From Allium sativum (taxonomy: Eukaryota; Streptophyta; Magnoliopsida; Asparagales; Amaryllidaceae), in the NCBI GenBank assembly GCA_030737875.1, contig CM060922.1, positions 303,791,456 to 303,855,455 of the forward strand: a stretch of 64,000 nt of DNA, read 5' to 3'. The notes beneath the pieces are model-generated. The model made no database searches. It was given only the letters and a program-made list of their open reading frames with translations, and was not told where the DNA came from. The translations under genes were made by a program, and so were the position numbers. Shown piece by piece: positions 1 through 9,979 of this stretch. Every line of letters starts with the position of its first letter. Position 1 is the first letter of the stretch.

Positions 1-1517
1 CCAACGCATAAAACCAGAATGCCAAACCTTCGCAATTAGCATAAACTGGGTGTCTTTCCTTTTCTTCTACTTTGAGAAATTTAAATATTAGATGATAACT
101 TATTCCAACTCTTAAAATTTGATTTACTATTACAACTCGAACTCCATCCAAAATTTCAGTTACAGGTGTTAATTAATATCAAAGAGCATGTTGTTCTTCT
201 CTAAATGAAATTTACTAGCATGTTTATATGAAATTATTTGGTTTGTCCTCCATAAAAATATGTTACCCAACAATTTTATGACAACAAAAGCAACTGTTTG
301 CATTCGCTCGACCTAGGTTAGCCTAACTCGACAATCAACTAAATTGGAATACACTATACCATTGAGTTAAATACTAAATTGGTGTCAAAAATAAATAAAA
401 TAGACAGAAACCAATAAAATGAAATGAACATCATACAAACTACCAAACAGCGGAAGAGTTGATCATATCGACAGATAACCTAACATGGTGGAAACTAATA
501 TCATATGGAAAGGGAACCAAATACTGAACTGACTTCATAGGTAGGAACTTCAAATCTCAACAACCAATAGTGCAACAAAACACACTCAGGTGATGGTTAT
601 GACCTTACACCAAGGCCGAAGCAAAGGAAAAATTGGATACCCAGAACCAGTTTCAAACTCCAATAAGAAATGATCGATTTTTTTTAGCTAAGGCAGTATA
701 CTCAAACAGAACGGTCAACCGAACAGTCCACAACAATTATATTTCGGTTCATACGGAGTTAAACACTTGAACTGAAATATAATTGTTGTGGACTGTTCGG
801 TTGACCGTTCTGTTTAAGTATACTGCCTTAGCTAAAAAAAATCGATCATTTCTTATTGGAGTTTGAAACTGGTTCTGGGTATCCAATTTTTCCTTTGCTT
901 CGGCCTTGGTATAAGGTCATAACGAACACCTGAGTGTATTTTGTTGCACTGTTGGTTGTTGAGATTTGAAGTTCTTACCTATGAAGTCATTTCAGTATTT
1001 GGTTACCTGTCCATATGATATAAGTTTCCTCCATGTTCGGTTATCTATTAATATGATCTACTCTTCTGTTGTTTGGTAGTTTGTATGATGTTCATTTCAT
1101 TTTATTGGCTTCTGTCTACTTTATTTATTTTTGACACCAGTTCAGTATTTAACTCAATGGTAGAGTGTATTCCAATTTAGTTAATTGTCGAGTTATGTTA
1201 ACCCAGGTCGAGCGAATGCAAACAATTGCTTTTGCTGTCATAAAATTGTTGAGTAATATATTTTTATGGAGGACAAACCAAATAATTTCATATAAACATG
1301 CTAGTTAATTTCATTTAGAGAAGAATAACATGCTTTTAATAATAATTAACACCTGCAACTGAAATTTTGGATGGAGATTGAGTTGTAATAATAAATCAAA
1401 TTTTAAGAGTTGAAATAAATTGTCATCTAATATTTGAATTTCTGAAAGTAGAAGAAAAGCAAAGACACCCAGTTTATGTTAATTGTGAAGGTCTGGCAAT
1501 CTGGTTTTATGCATTGG
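1..1517. repeat. Long near-perfect inverted repeat (foldback), cut by window start
   Basis: Bases 1-751 are the reverse complement of about 768-1517, with a 16-base loop at 752-767. The arms differ by scattered substitutions and a few indels. For example, around 590-610 the sequence near GATGGTTATGACC faces GGTCATAACGAACACC around 915-930. The left arm reaches base 1, so the repeat may extend outside the window. No transposase is visible between the arms. It could be a foldback or Mutator-like element, or an inverted duplication of unique DNA. A transcript through it would make a hairpin of about 750 base pairs. Confidence 0.93.
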
Positions 1518-1926
1518 TTATTTGGATCCCATGATTTAACTTGAAAAAAAAAAAACATGAAGCATCTGTATTTTTCCACATTCCATGTTTTACATATGCC
1601 CTTTGATTATGAAGTGCTTTGATAAGTGGGCATTTGGATTCATGCGAATACAGATAAAGGTAGAAACTAATACATATGTTCCTTATGTATATAGATTTGT
1701 GCATAGGCATATACATATGTGTACTTAGCATTTACCCAAATTCATTTTGAACGCCTAGCCCAAATATTTCTGTGAATGTACATCATGTAACCGGTATTGT
1801 ATTTAAATTACTGTAACCAGATTGATAAGACTATGTTAGCATGCAAACTTGATGTTCTAGTACCAATTTGAATACAAATCATCTGTACTTAACTTGGCTA
1901 ATCTTTATTTCGGCAGTTCACTGATT
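1518..1926. other. Stretch without recognisable gene
   Basis: This AT-rich sequence lies between the inverted repeat and the Tat element. The only small ORF (1507-1731, minus) is low-complexity and unsupported. A pyrimidine-rich tract ending TTTCGGCAG at about 1908-1916 would make an acceptable splice acceptor, as discussed in the findings. Confidence 0.5.
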
Positions 1927-1931
1927 GTTAT

Positions 1932-2640
1932 TATTGGCTAGCTTTTTGGACCAAGCCACCTAGACACACACGTAAGTCTAATCTGAAGTCTTGCTCGAGA
2001 AGCCATCATAGTCCGTTCGTGGTCCCCTCTCCCTCCTCGGTTCGTGGTCCTCATATGTTCCCTTCGACTCATGATGCCCCTCTCGCGATCCCGCTCTTGG
2101 AATTCTCACCATGACCCGCCTCGCGCCAGTGCTTCACGATCCGATTTCCAAGATGGAGAGAGTAGCCACGACTAGGTCTTCCACGACCCGCAAATTAAGG
2201 ACCCTGCGACATCTGTCCATAACCGCCATATTGACCATTTCTTTAGCCACTCACGAATCAATCCAAGATCCTCAGGATATGTGTCATGTGTGACCACGAA
2301 CCGCCTACAGATATCACCTATAAATGGCCCTACGCTTGACATTTTTCAGGATCTTTTGGCAATTCTGAGTGTTGTTATCACCATTGTTGCTTCTCCATTA
2401 TTTCTGATCAGTGTTATTACAAAATTATTGAGTAAATTATCATTATGATTGTGGGATTGAGAGAAATCATTGATTATAATTGCATTCTACGTATAATCAA
2501 AGATACTTAAAGTGGACGTAGGCTCGTTAACACCGAACCACTATAAATCTTGTGTGCTCTCTGTGTTTTCTTTCATTTCTGGATATTAATCTCTGCAAAA
2601 TCAGTTAGCTTGGGTGTTAGAGCCATTTTTGGATCTAACA
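1932..2640 (+). repeat. 5' LTR of the Tat-type element
   Basis: It matches 15102-15810 end to end and ends GGATCTAACA. The conserved block AAAGTGGACGTAGG with CCGAACCACTATAAA (2509-2552), common in plant LTRs, lies in the 3' third. The canonical TG start has become TA. The last 171 bases are repeated immediately downstream. Confidence 0.95.
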
Positions 2641-2810
2641 TTGATTATAATTGCATTCTACGTATAATCAAAGATACTTAAAGTGGACGTAGGCTCGTTA
2701 ACACCGAACCACTATAAATCTTGTGTGCTCTCTGTGTTTTCTTTCATTTCTGGATATTAATATCTGCAAAATCAGTTAGCTTGGGTGTTAGAGCCATTTT
2801 TGGATCTAAC
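2470..2810 (+). repeat. 171-base tandem duplication across the LTR/leader junction
   Basis: Bases 2470-2640 (the 3' end of the 5' LTR) are repeated almost exactly at 2641-2810. The second copy ends GGATCTAAC and runs directly into the primer-binding-site candidate. The 3' LTR carries a single copy, so the duplication is specific to the 5' side. Confidence 0.93.
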
Positions 2811-2811
2811 C

Positions 2812-2830
2812 TTTTGGTGCTTTCACTGAG
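2812..2830 (+). promoter_or_regulatory. Primer binding site candidate
   Basis: TTTTGGTGCTTTCACTGAG follows the duplicated LTR end. A closely similar string starts the leader of the minus-strand LTR element at 36741-36758, which supports its role in reverse-transcription priming. I do not assign the tRNA. Confidence 0.6.
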
Positions 2831-3239
2831 AACTGAAGTCTCAGCGTGTTGGATTATTACTTTACTGTTTGGATATTCAAGTCTAAACAGAATAGTCCAA
2901 ATCTCCATTATTTCAGTTTCTGAAGATTTTTGTAAAGTCAAGGCTTTACGGTAGGAAAGAAATCCAAAGATGCACGAGCTTCGCAAGCAAATGAAGCCGC
3001 AAAGGAAGCTGCTGGAGGAAGCGTTCAAGAGCAGGTAGAGATGGAGTCCCCGGTTCGTGAGGGAGAAGGGGCGACCCGACCCGACGATCTTGTCACGATC
3101 CGACCTGCAGACGGTGTCACGACCCGTTCTCAAGACATCACCGTGAATCGACTTCAGGGGGCCACTACGAGCCACCAAACAGAGGGGGACCGCGACCCGA
3201 AATGACAATCAGACCACAACTCGACCTGGAAAGGAGATT

Positions 3240-4874
3240 ATGGCTCGTTCTGCTCGTGTTGGTGCTTCTACTCGACCTGGCTCGAGTTCTTTACGCATAA
3301 GAGATAATGTTGATGATCAATTCAATCTCTCTGCTCCAGCTACTGAAGGAGATCTTTCCTGTATCCTTGACATGTTGGTGAGAACGAATGATGAGTTAGT
3401 AGCCCAAAGACAAGAGAGCTCCCTGTTACGACAGAACCTCACTGCATTGGACAGGCGCATTGATGATCTCCAAAGGCAGAGGGCACCTCCGTCGGCCCGT
3501 CCTTTGACTCCAGAGTACTCATCTTCGTCTGGGAAATCTCCGAGACCCCCACGACGACCATTGGAAAGAGTTGAAAATATAGAATAACTTCGGTTCGGAT
3601 CGCTTCCCTCCCAAGAAGAGGTAGCACTTCATCTAGGACATGCTGACCATAATCCGAATAGTCCTGCAGCGCTTCCTAGAGCACAAGTCGTTAATGATCC
3701 TATTAAGAATAGACCAACGCAACCCCCTCGCCACGTGACTGACCGTGGCAACAGGGGGCAAGGAAGTTCTACTCAGGCTCCAGACTTTACGGCAGCCCGT
3801 TGAAGGAACAATGGAGGGCCCCGTAGGGCAAGGAGCGCCGATCCTGAATCTACAGTGACTCATGCTGATGTTGAAGCAATGATCAGGCAAATCATGGTGG
3901 ACAGGCGTGGGCAGAGAAACGAAAATTGGGTTATAGAACGAAGTCGTACGCCCTTCACCGATGATATATTGGAAGTTACATTCCCAAGGCGTTTCAATAT
4001 GCCAACTTTGAATCGTTATGCCAGCAGGACAGACCCAGTTCAACACCTGATGAGGTACTCTTGGTCCATGAATGCCGTTGCAGCCTCCGACGCCGTAAAG
4101 TGTAAAGCATTCCCGATATTCCTGGAAGATGTGGCATTACTGTGGTTTACCCGCTTGCTAGCACGATTGATATCCAGTTTCAGGGAACTAAGTGAAAGAT
4201 TTGTTAACCAATTTCGGCTTCACGCTCAGAGATCTAAAAATGTCATGGAGTTATCCCTTATTAAACAACATCCTGACGAGACACTGAGGTCGTACCTTGA
4301 TCGTTTCAACCTAGCTATCACAAAGGTCAGAGGCCCTCATGTATAGACTGTCTTGATGGCCTTAATTGATAGGGTGGACAAAGATACCGAATTCGGAAGG
4401 TACCTAGCTGGCAAGCCGCCACTGACTAGAGAGATATTCTATGAAAAACTAATATTCGCCTGCGTTAGGAAGAAATATATGCCAATCAAAAAAGGAAGGT
4501 TGCCGACAAAGAAGATATACAAAGTAATGTGGCCATTGAGCAGACAGGAGACAGCTCAGGGAAAGACGAGGTGAATGTCAGAAATAAAAATGGCCGCCAG
4601 CCGGGAAATAACAGTCGGAAGAGGAACCGGGGGAATGATTCCCAGAGAAGGCCTCAGGCCATTTGAGAACTTCACACCATTAAATGATACACTAGAGAAC
4701 ATCTTTATGGATACTTATAATGTTCTCCAGTACAAGAGACCTCCCCCGAGCGATTCGACGAAGAAAGAATGCGAAACTGGAAAGTTCTGCCTCTTCCACC
4801 AAGTTCGTGGTCACTGCACTAATGAATGTCGCCATTTGAGAGATGTGGTTGAAAGGCTAACTAGACGAATATAA
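3240..4874 (+). pseudogene. Tat-type gag remnant
   Basis: This is the capsid polyprotein region, broken into four open stretches: 3240-3587, 3855-4346, 4353-4574 and 4575-4874. The 3855-4346 piece reads like the retrotransposon gag domain, with an aromatic-rich core and a DETLRSYLDRFN segment typical of plant Gypsy gag. The last piece carries a Cys/His knuckle-like string (CLFHQVRGHCTNEC, about 4788-4830) where Tat elements have their nucleic-acid-binding motif. Stops and frame changes separate the pieces, so no full gag can be made. The start at 3240 is the first ATG after the leader that opens a long frame. Confidence 0.85.
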
Positions 4875-5021
4875 AGTGGCACCAAGAGATAGGGGCAAGC
4901 TGGACAGGCCCCGAACCAAAACCAACCCGTTGCTAGACCTACCCCTCAGCATAAAGGGAAGAATATTGTAATCAACACCACAGTCGGAGGACTCCATCTG
5001 GCAGGACACAGCTTCAGGCCA

Positions 5022-5546
5022 ATGGAGAAGTATGTCAACACGGCTAAACAACATCTTGAAGTTAGAGAATGCAGTAGCCCTGACAATTCTGCTCCAATCA
5101 AACAACAAAAGACAATGTCCGACGACGTTATATTCCGCAGTAGAGAAAGTATTGGAGTTCATTCCCCAACTGAAGACCCATTAGAGATCACGGTCACTAT
5201 TGGACCGGCTATAGTCCATAAAGTTTTGGTGGATAATGGAAGTTCGGTTAACATTCTGTTCAGGAAAACATTTGATCAGATGAAACTTGAACCAAAGGAT
5301 TTGAAGCCCTACGAGGGATGGGTACGTGGCTTTAACGGAGCCTCAACTTCTCCAATGGGATACGTAGAACTGTCGGTCACCCTTGGGGAAGGAGAACGCC
5401 GGAGAGTCAAAATCCTTCATTACGTGGTTTTGGATATTGAGTCACCATACAATGCGTTTTTGGCTAGACCGGCCCTAGCAGAGTTCAGGGCTTGCATTGC
5501 ACCCTATTGTTTGTTGTTGAAGTTCCCAACAGATGCTGGTATATGA
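5022..5546 (+). pseudogene. Retroviral-type aspartic protease region (Tat element)
   Basis: The motif VLVDNGSSVNILF (about 5225-5263) matches the active-site loop of Tat-lineage aspartic proteases, and a YNAFLARPALAEF segment follows at about 5449-5487 as in the family. The frame stops at 5546 and does not join the downstream reverse transcriptase, so the polyprotein is interrupted. It would process Gag-Pol in an intact element. Confidence 0.85.
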
Positions 5547-5687
5547 ATAATCAGAGGAGATCAAGTTGTTGCACGAGCATGCTACATAGCAGAACTCAAG
5601 TTGTTGCGTAAAGGAAGAGATATAGAAACAAAGGGCACTTCCTCCCCTGCGAGGGAGGAAACGTCATAGCAACTAAAGAAAATAACT

Positions 5688-6491
5688 TTGGAGGAGTCGC
5701 CCAGAGAACTGCCCGAGGACATAGATCCCAGAGAGGATGAAGAACCTAGGGGCAAAATGGCAACTCCTAATGAAATGGCTGTGGATGTACCAATTGATGA
5801 TAGTGACCCAGAGAAGGTCCTGAAGATTGGATCCCAGTTGGATCCCCTTCGAGCAAGAGAATTGACGGATTTTTTAAAGGTTAATTTAGATGTGTTTGCC
5901 TAGACCCATGCTGACATGTGTGGAATATCCCCCTCGATTATGAACCATTCATTAAGTATCAATCCAAAGCATCCACCCATCAAACAAAAAAGGTGAATGC
6001 TTGGCCCAGTGAGGTCTGCTGCCCTAAAGGAAGAGGTAGAGAAGTTGAGAAGTAATGGGTTCATCAGAGACTTAACCTATCCAGAATAGATTTCAAATCC
6101 GATCTTGGTAAAAAAAGCTAATGGGAAGTGGTGCACTTGTATTGGCTTCTCAGATTTGAACAAAGCGTGCCCAAAGGATAGTTTTCCGCTACCAAGAATA
6201 GATCAGTTGGTGGATTCAACGGCAGGTCACAAACTCCTCTCCTTCATGGATGCCTACTCGGGGTATAACCAAATTCCTATGCACGTTCCAGATCAAGAGC
6301 ATATTAGCTTTATCACGGACTTAGGGTTATATTGCTATGTAGTGATGCCATTCGGTTTAAAGAACGCTGGCGCTACCTATCAACGGTTGGTGAATAGAAT
6401 GTTCTACAACCAAATCGGGAAGATAATGGAGGTATACGTTGACGACATGTTAGTAAAGTCCAGACAATCGTCCAACCCACTGCCGATTTAG
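5688..6491 (+). pseudogene. Reverse transcriptase, N-terminal and catalytic part (Tat element)
   Basis: An open stretch at 5688-5903 is the acidic linker before the polymerase. It is followed by stops at about 5901, 5990 and 6088. From 6105 to 6491 the frame is clearly reverse transcriptase: a VKKANGKWC entry, the LPRIDQLVDSTAGH segment, the FMDAYSGYNQI block holding the first catalytic Asp, and YVDDMLVKS (about 6436-6462) with the catalytic Asp pair. The Arg of the usual CVDF/R segment is altered and several sense codons have become stops. The copy cannot make active enzyme. Confidence 0.92.
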
Positions 6492-6543
6492 CAGAAATGT
6501 TTGATATCCTCCGAAGGTATGGGATGAAACTCAACCCTATAAA

Positions 6544-7113
6544 GTGTTCATTTGGGTTGCCTCTAGGAAGTTCTTAGGATTTATTGTCAGTTCGCGTGGA
6601 ATTGAAATCAACCTCAACCAAATTACATCAATCAGAAACATTCAGAAACCCAGGCAAATAAAAGATGTGCAAAGCCTAGCAGGAAAAGTAGCTGCGTTAA
6701 GTAGATTTATATCCAAAGCAACGGATAAGTGTATTCCATTCTTCGAAGTGATAAAGCGAGGAAAGCGCAATTTCGAATGGACTCCTGGTTGTGAAGAAGC
6801 ATTTCAAAACCTTCTAGATCATCTCGAGAGACCCCAGATAATGTCAAAACCAATCGTTCATGAGGACTTGTTTGTATATTTGGCAGTATCATCCTATGCG
6901 ATAAGCTCATCTTTAGTAAGGGAAGAAGATAAGATTCAGAGGCCAGTGTACTATGTGAGTAAGAAGTTGGCGGCAGCCGAGCGAAACTACCCAAGAATAG
7001 AAAAGCTCGCGTACAGTTTACTGATCGCTTCCAAGAAGCTGCGCCATTATTTTCAAGCTCTTCCTATCACCGTGTACACTACCACCTGCTTAGACAAGTT
7101 TTGCAGAGACTAG
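6544..7113 (+). pseudogene. Reverse transcriptase thumb and first RNase H-like domain (Tat element)
   Basis: The frame starts with a FLGFIVSSRGIEINL segment, the post-catalytic region of Gypsy reverse transcriptase. It continues through a SLAGKVAALSRFISKA block and an RNase H-like stretch (PVYYVSKKLAAAERNYPRIEK). The expected acidic residues of the first RNase H are degenerate, which is usual in Tat elements that use a second RNase H. The frame ends at 7113 with a stop. Confidence 0.88.
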
Positions 7114-7148
7114 AGGCCTCAGGAAGACTACTCAAATGGAACATTTAG

Positions 7149-7682
7149 TTGAGTCAGTTTGATTTGAATTTCCGACCCCGACGATCAATAAGGGGGAAAG
7201 TTCTGGCAGACTTTATAGCAGAGTTCACTGTCCCAAAGGATGATGTAGTAAGTGAAGGAGTTGATTCTCCGAAACAACTTCTTGACCCCAACGCCTGGAA
7301 ATTATATACTGACGGCGCCAAGAATGACAGACGATCTGGCGCTGGAGTTGTGCTTGTAACTCCCGAAGACCGATCGGTATATTACGCCCTCAAAATGGTT
7401 TTTCAGGCTACGAATAATGATTTTGAGTATGAAGCACTAATTGAGGGGCTGAAGCTTGCAAAGGAGCTGGAGGTAATGAAGATAGATATCTTTTGTGACT
7501 CCAAGTTAGTTGTGAACCAAGTTAATGAGAAATTTCAGGCCAAAAGTCCAAGACTGATATCATATTTGAAAGAAGTGAGGAAACTGCTGGATAACCTTGA
7601 TCATTACAGCATATCCCATATCCCTCGAAAGGAGAATCAAAAGGCAGACAACTTGGCAAAGATGGCTAGTTCTGATTGTTAG
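7149..7682 (+). pseudogene. Second, archaeal-type RNase H (Tat lineage marker)
   Basis: LYTDGAKNDRRSGAGVVL (about 7303-7356) carries the first acidic residue. YEALIEGLKLAKEL gives the Glu, FCDSKLVVNQV the next Asp, and ENQKADNLAKMAS the last. All four positions of a type-I RNase H look present, making this the best-preserved domain of the element. Acquisition of this extra RNase H is characteristic of Tat/Ogre-type Gypsy elements. There is no ATG start in the true polyprotein, so the borders are those of the open stretch. Confidence 0.9.
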
Positions 7683-9000
7683 AAGACACCAAGCTAGTCC
7701 CAATTGAAATATTGCACTCTCCAAGCGTAGATCAAATGGAAGTTGATCCCGTATTGGAAATTGAACCAGAAAGGGAGTCATGGATGACACCCTTGAAGAA
7801 ATTTCTGATGAATGGAACGCTTCCGACCAAGAAGAGCGAGAGGCGTGCTGTTATTCGAAAAGCCTCCAGATATATCATGCAAGGTGGAATCTTATATAGG
7901 CAGGGATTCTTGATGCCTCTCCTCTGGTGCATAGCCCATGATGAATCAAGCGTGTACTGAAAGAAGTGCACGAAGATGAATGCGGAGACCATTCCGAAGG
8001 ACAGACGTTGGCAAAAAAGATACTGTCGTATGGTTATTTCTGGCCTACCATAAACAAGGATGCAGTTAAATATGCACGGCGATGTGATGCATGCCAAAGG
8101 TTTTCCATGATCCCTAGGGCACCCCCTAGTCAGTTGAAGACGATGATGAGCCCATGGCCTTTCGCTGTGTGGGGGATTGACATTATCGAAAGTCTCCCCA
8201 TAACTAAAGGAGGAGCAAAGTTCGCCATTGTGGCCGTGGATTACTTTACGAAGTGGGTTGATGCGGAACCATTGACCACGATCACGACCAAGCGAGTAAT
8301 TAACTTCGTCGTCAGAAACATCATATGCCGATTCGGGATTCCGAAGGTCGTCATGACAAATAACGGAACCCAATTTGATAGCACGAAATTCAGAGATTTT
8401 TGCCAGAAGTACCACATTGAGAAAAGGTACACCTCTGTGGCACATCCGCAATCGAACGGACAGGTCGAAGCGGCAACTAAAGTGATTAAATCCATTTTGA
8501 AGAAAAGACTAAAGCGGGCCAAAGCCATGTGGGTCGATGAGCTACCCTTGGCTCTATGGGCCTACAGGACGACATACAAGTCGACGACGGGTCATACACC
8601 TTTCTCCCTCGCTTTCAGAGCAGAAGAAGTCATCCTGGTCGAATTAGAAGTACCCTCTCATAGAACCACTTATTATGACCCGATGACCAATAACAAGCTA
8701 CTCCTTGAATCCCTGGATGCGGTTGAAGAAAAGAGGGATGAAGCCGACCTCCGTGCCTTGAGGCATAAGCAACAAATCGCCCGATACTATAACAAAAAGG
8801 TTCGAACTCGAACCTTTGAGCCTAGAGACTTAGTCCTGAAACGTGTTTTTCCACCCCCAATACATTTGGGCCCCAAGTGGGAAGGACCGTACGTCGTTGT
8901 CCAGAGGCTTGATAATGGAACCTTCAAGCTAGGGACAGTGGATAGAGATGAAATCCCCAGAGTGTGGAATGCCCAGCATCTGTGGCATTACTTGACATAA
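7676..9000 (+). pseudogene. Integrase (Tat element), second catalytic Asp lost
   Basis: Two frames (7676-7960 and 7966-9000) together cover integrase. The zinc-binding HHCC motif spans the frame change: a His pair in KEVHEDECGDHSEG and the Cys pair in CDACQRF. In the catalytic core WGIDIIESLP supplies the first Asp. The second block reads VMTNNGTQFD, so the usual Asp before NG is Asn. The Glu in NGQVEAATKVIKSILK is kept. The C-terminal part (YYNKKVRTRTFEPRDLVLK through LWHYLT) fits Gypsy integrases. No chromodomain is seen, as expected for Tat. The stop at 8998-9000 is the natural end of pol. Confidence 0.93.
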
Positions 9001-9087
9001 AATTGTCAATTTACTCTTTTGTTTTTAGGACCATCTAAAAAGGCACGACTTTCCTAGAACTGTCTGGCTATTTAAACAAAATATTAT

Positions 9088-9145
9088 AAAGTGGACGTAG
9101 GTCATGATTCGACTGAACCACTATAAAAATATCATGTGTCGTTTA
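9088..9145 (+). repeat. LTR-type motif copy downstream of integrase
   Basis: AAAGTGGACGTAGG followed by CTGAACCACTATAAA and a TCATGTGTC tail repeats the conserved block of this element's own LTR (2509-2563), but with about a quarter of the positions changed. It lies 88 bases after the integrase stop and is not part of an LTR. Confidence 0.7.
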
Positions 9146-9231
9146 CTCTTACCGTACTACGTATGTATTTTGCAACTTTTTATTCATATGAGCTATCCCA
9201 TTATGAAATATTATGAAATCTTGTGATGATG

Positions 9232-9389
9232 TTGAAACAGGTAATTCAAAGAATTCAAGGCTCAAATGATCTGAGTCCAAGTGTACAGTGAAGTAAATGA
9301 CACTACCGTCTTGAAACAGGTAATTCAAAGAATTCAAGGCTCAAATGATCTGAGTCCAAGTGTACAGTGAAGTAAATGACACTACCGTC
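9232..9389 (+). repeat. 79-base tandem duplication
   Basis: Bases 9232-9310 and 9311-9389 are two nearly identical copies beginning TTGAAACAGGTAATTC and ending ACTACCGTC. They lie in the non-coding spacer after pol. Confidence 0.92.
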
Positions 9390-9739
9390 AATGCTTCGGT
9401 TCTCATGATCTAAGAAGGAGTACGAAGGACAAAGAATTGTCCGCGAGACGTGAGGGTGCACCATGATTAAAAGACCGTCTCGATAACACTCTACCCTTGA
9501 CATCCGACGGGAGAGTATAAAGGCATTAGACTTAGCGCCACCAAAGAACTCTTACCCCGCTGAAGGATCGAGGAGCAGATTGAAAGCTGAACCCAAACCC
9601 CTTATCTTCTAGTTAAGAGGGGGAATAAATATGACTCTAATCAGTCCTTAATAAGCCCTGCCCAGCCATTATATTAATGATTGATTGGGGGCATACTCAT
9701 ACAACATTACACAGTTATGTGGTGCAGTGATTTTTAAGG

Positions 9740-9789
9740 TTGGTCACATATGACTTTAATTTAGTTGGTCACATATGACTTTAATTTAG
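9740..9789 (+). repeat. 25-base tandem duplication
   Basis: TTGGTCACATATGACTTTAA plus TTTAG occurs twice in direct succession (9740-9764 and 9765-9789). Confidence 0.92.
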
Positions 9790-9979
9790 TTACGATTATA
9801 TTTAATATCTGTGACTTAGCATGATAAACTTGCAGGTACGCGATGATGCAAAAGAAACAGGTTTTTCATTCGCTCAGTTCAAATTTACAAAATAAAGCTA
9901 GCAAAGGGCGAGGGCCATACTCGCAGCTACATCATAAGGCCAGTGGAAATACTAAAAGAAAGGCGTAATTAAACTAGCA

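Noticed and set aside
1..1517. Palindrome as a sequencing or assembly foldback artefact
   Set aside because: The arms differ by many scattered substitutions and indels, which a single-molecule artefact would not create.
8241..8528. Minus-strand ORFs over the Tat integrase (7732-8451, 8241-8528)
   Set aside because: They mirror the conserved integrase frame on the plus strand and have no domain pattern of their own.
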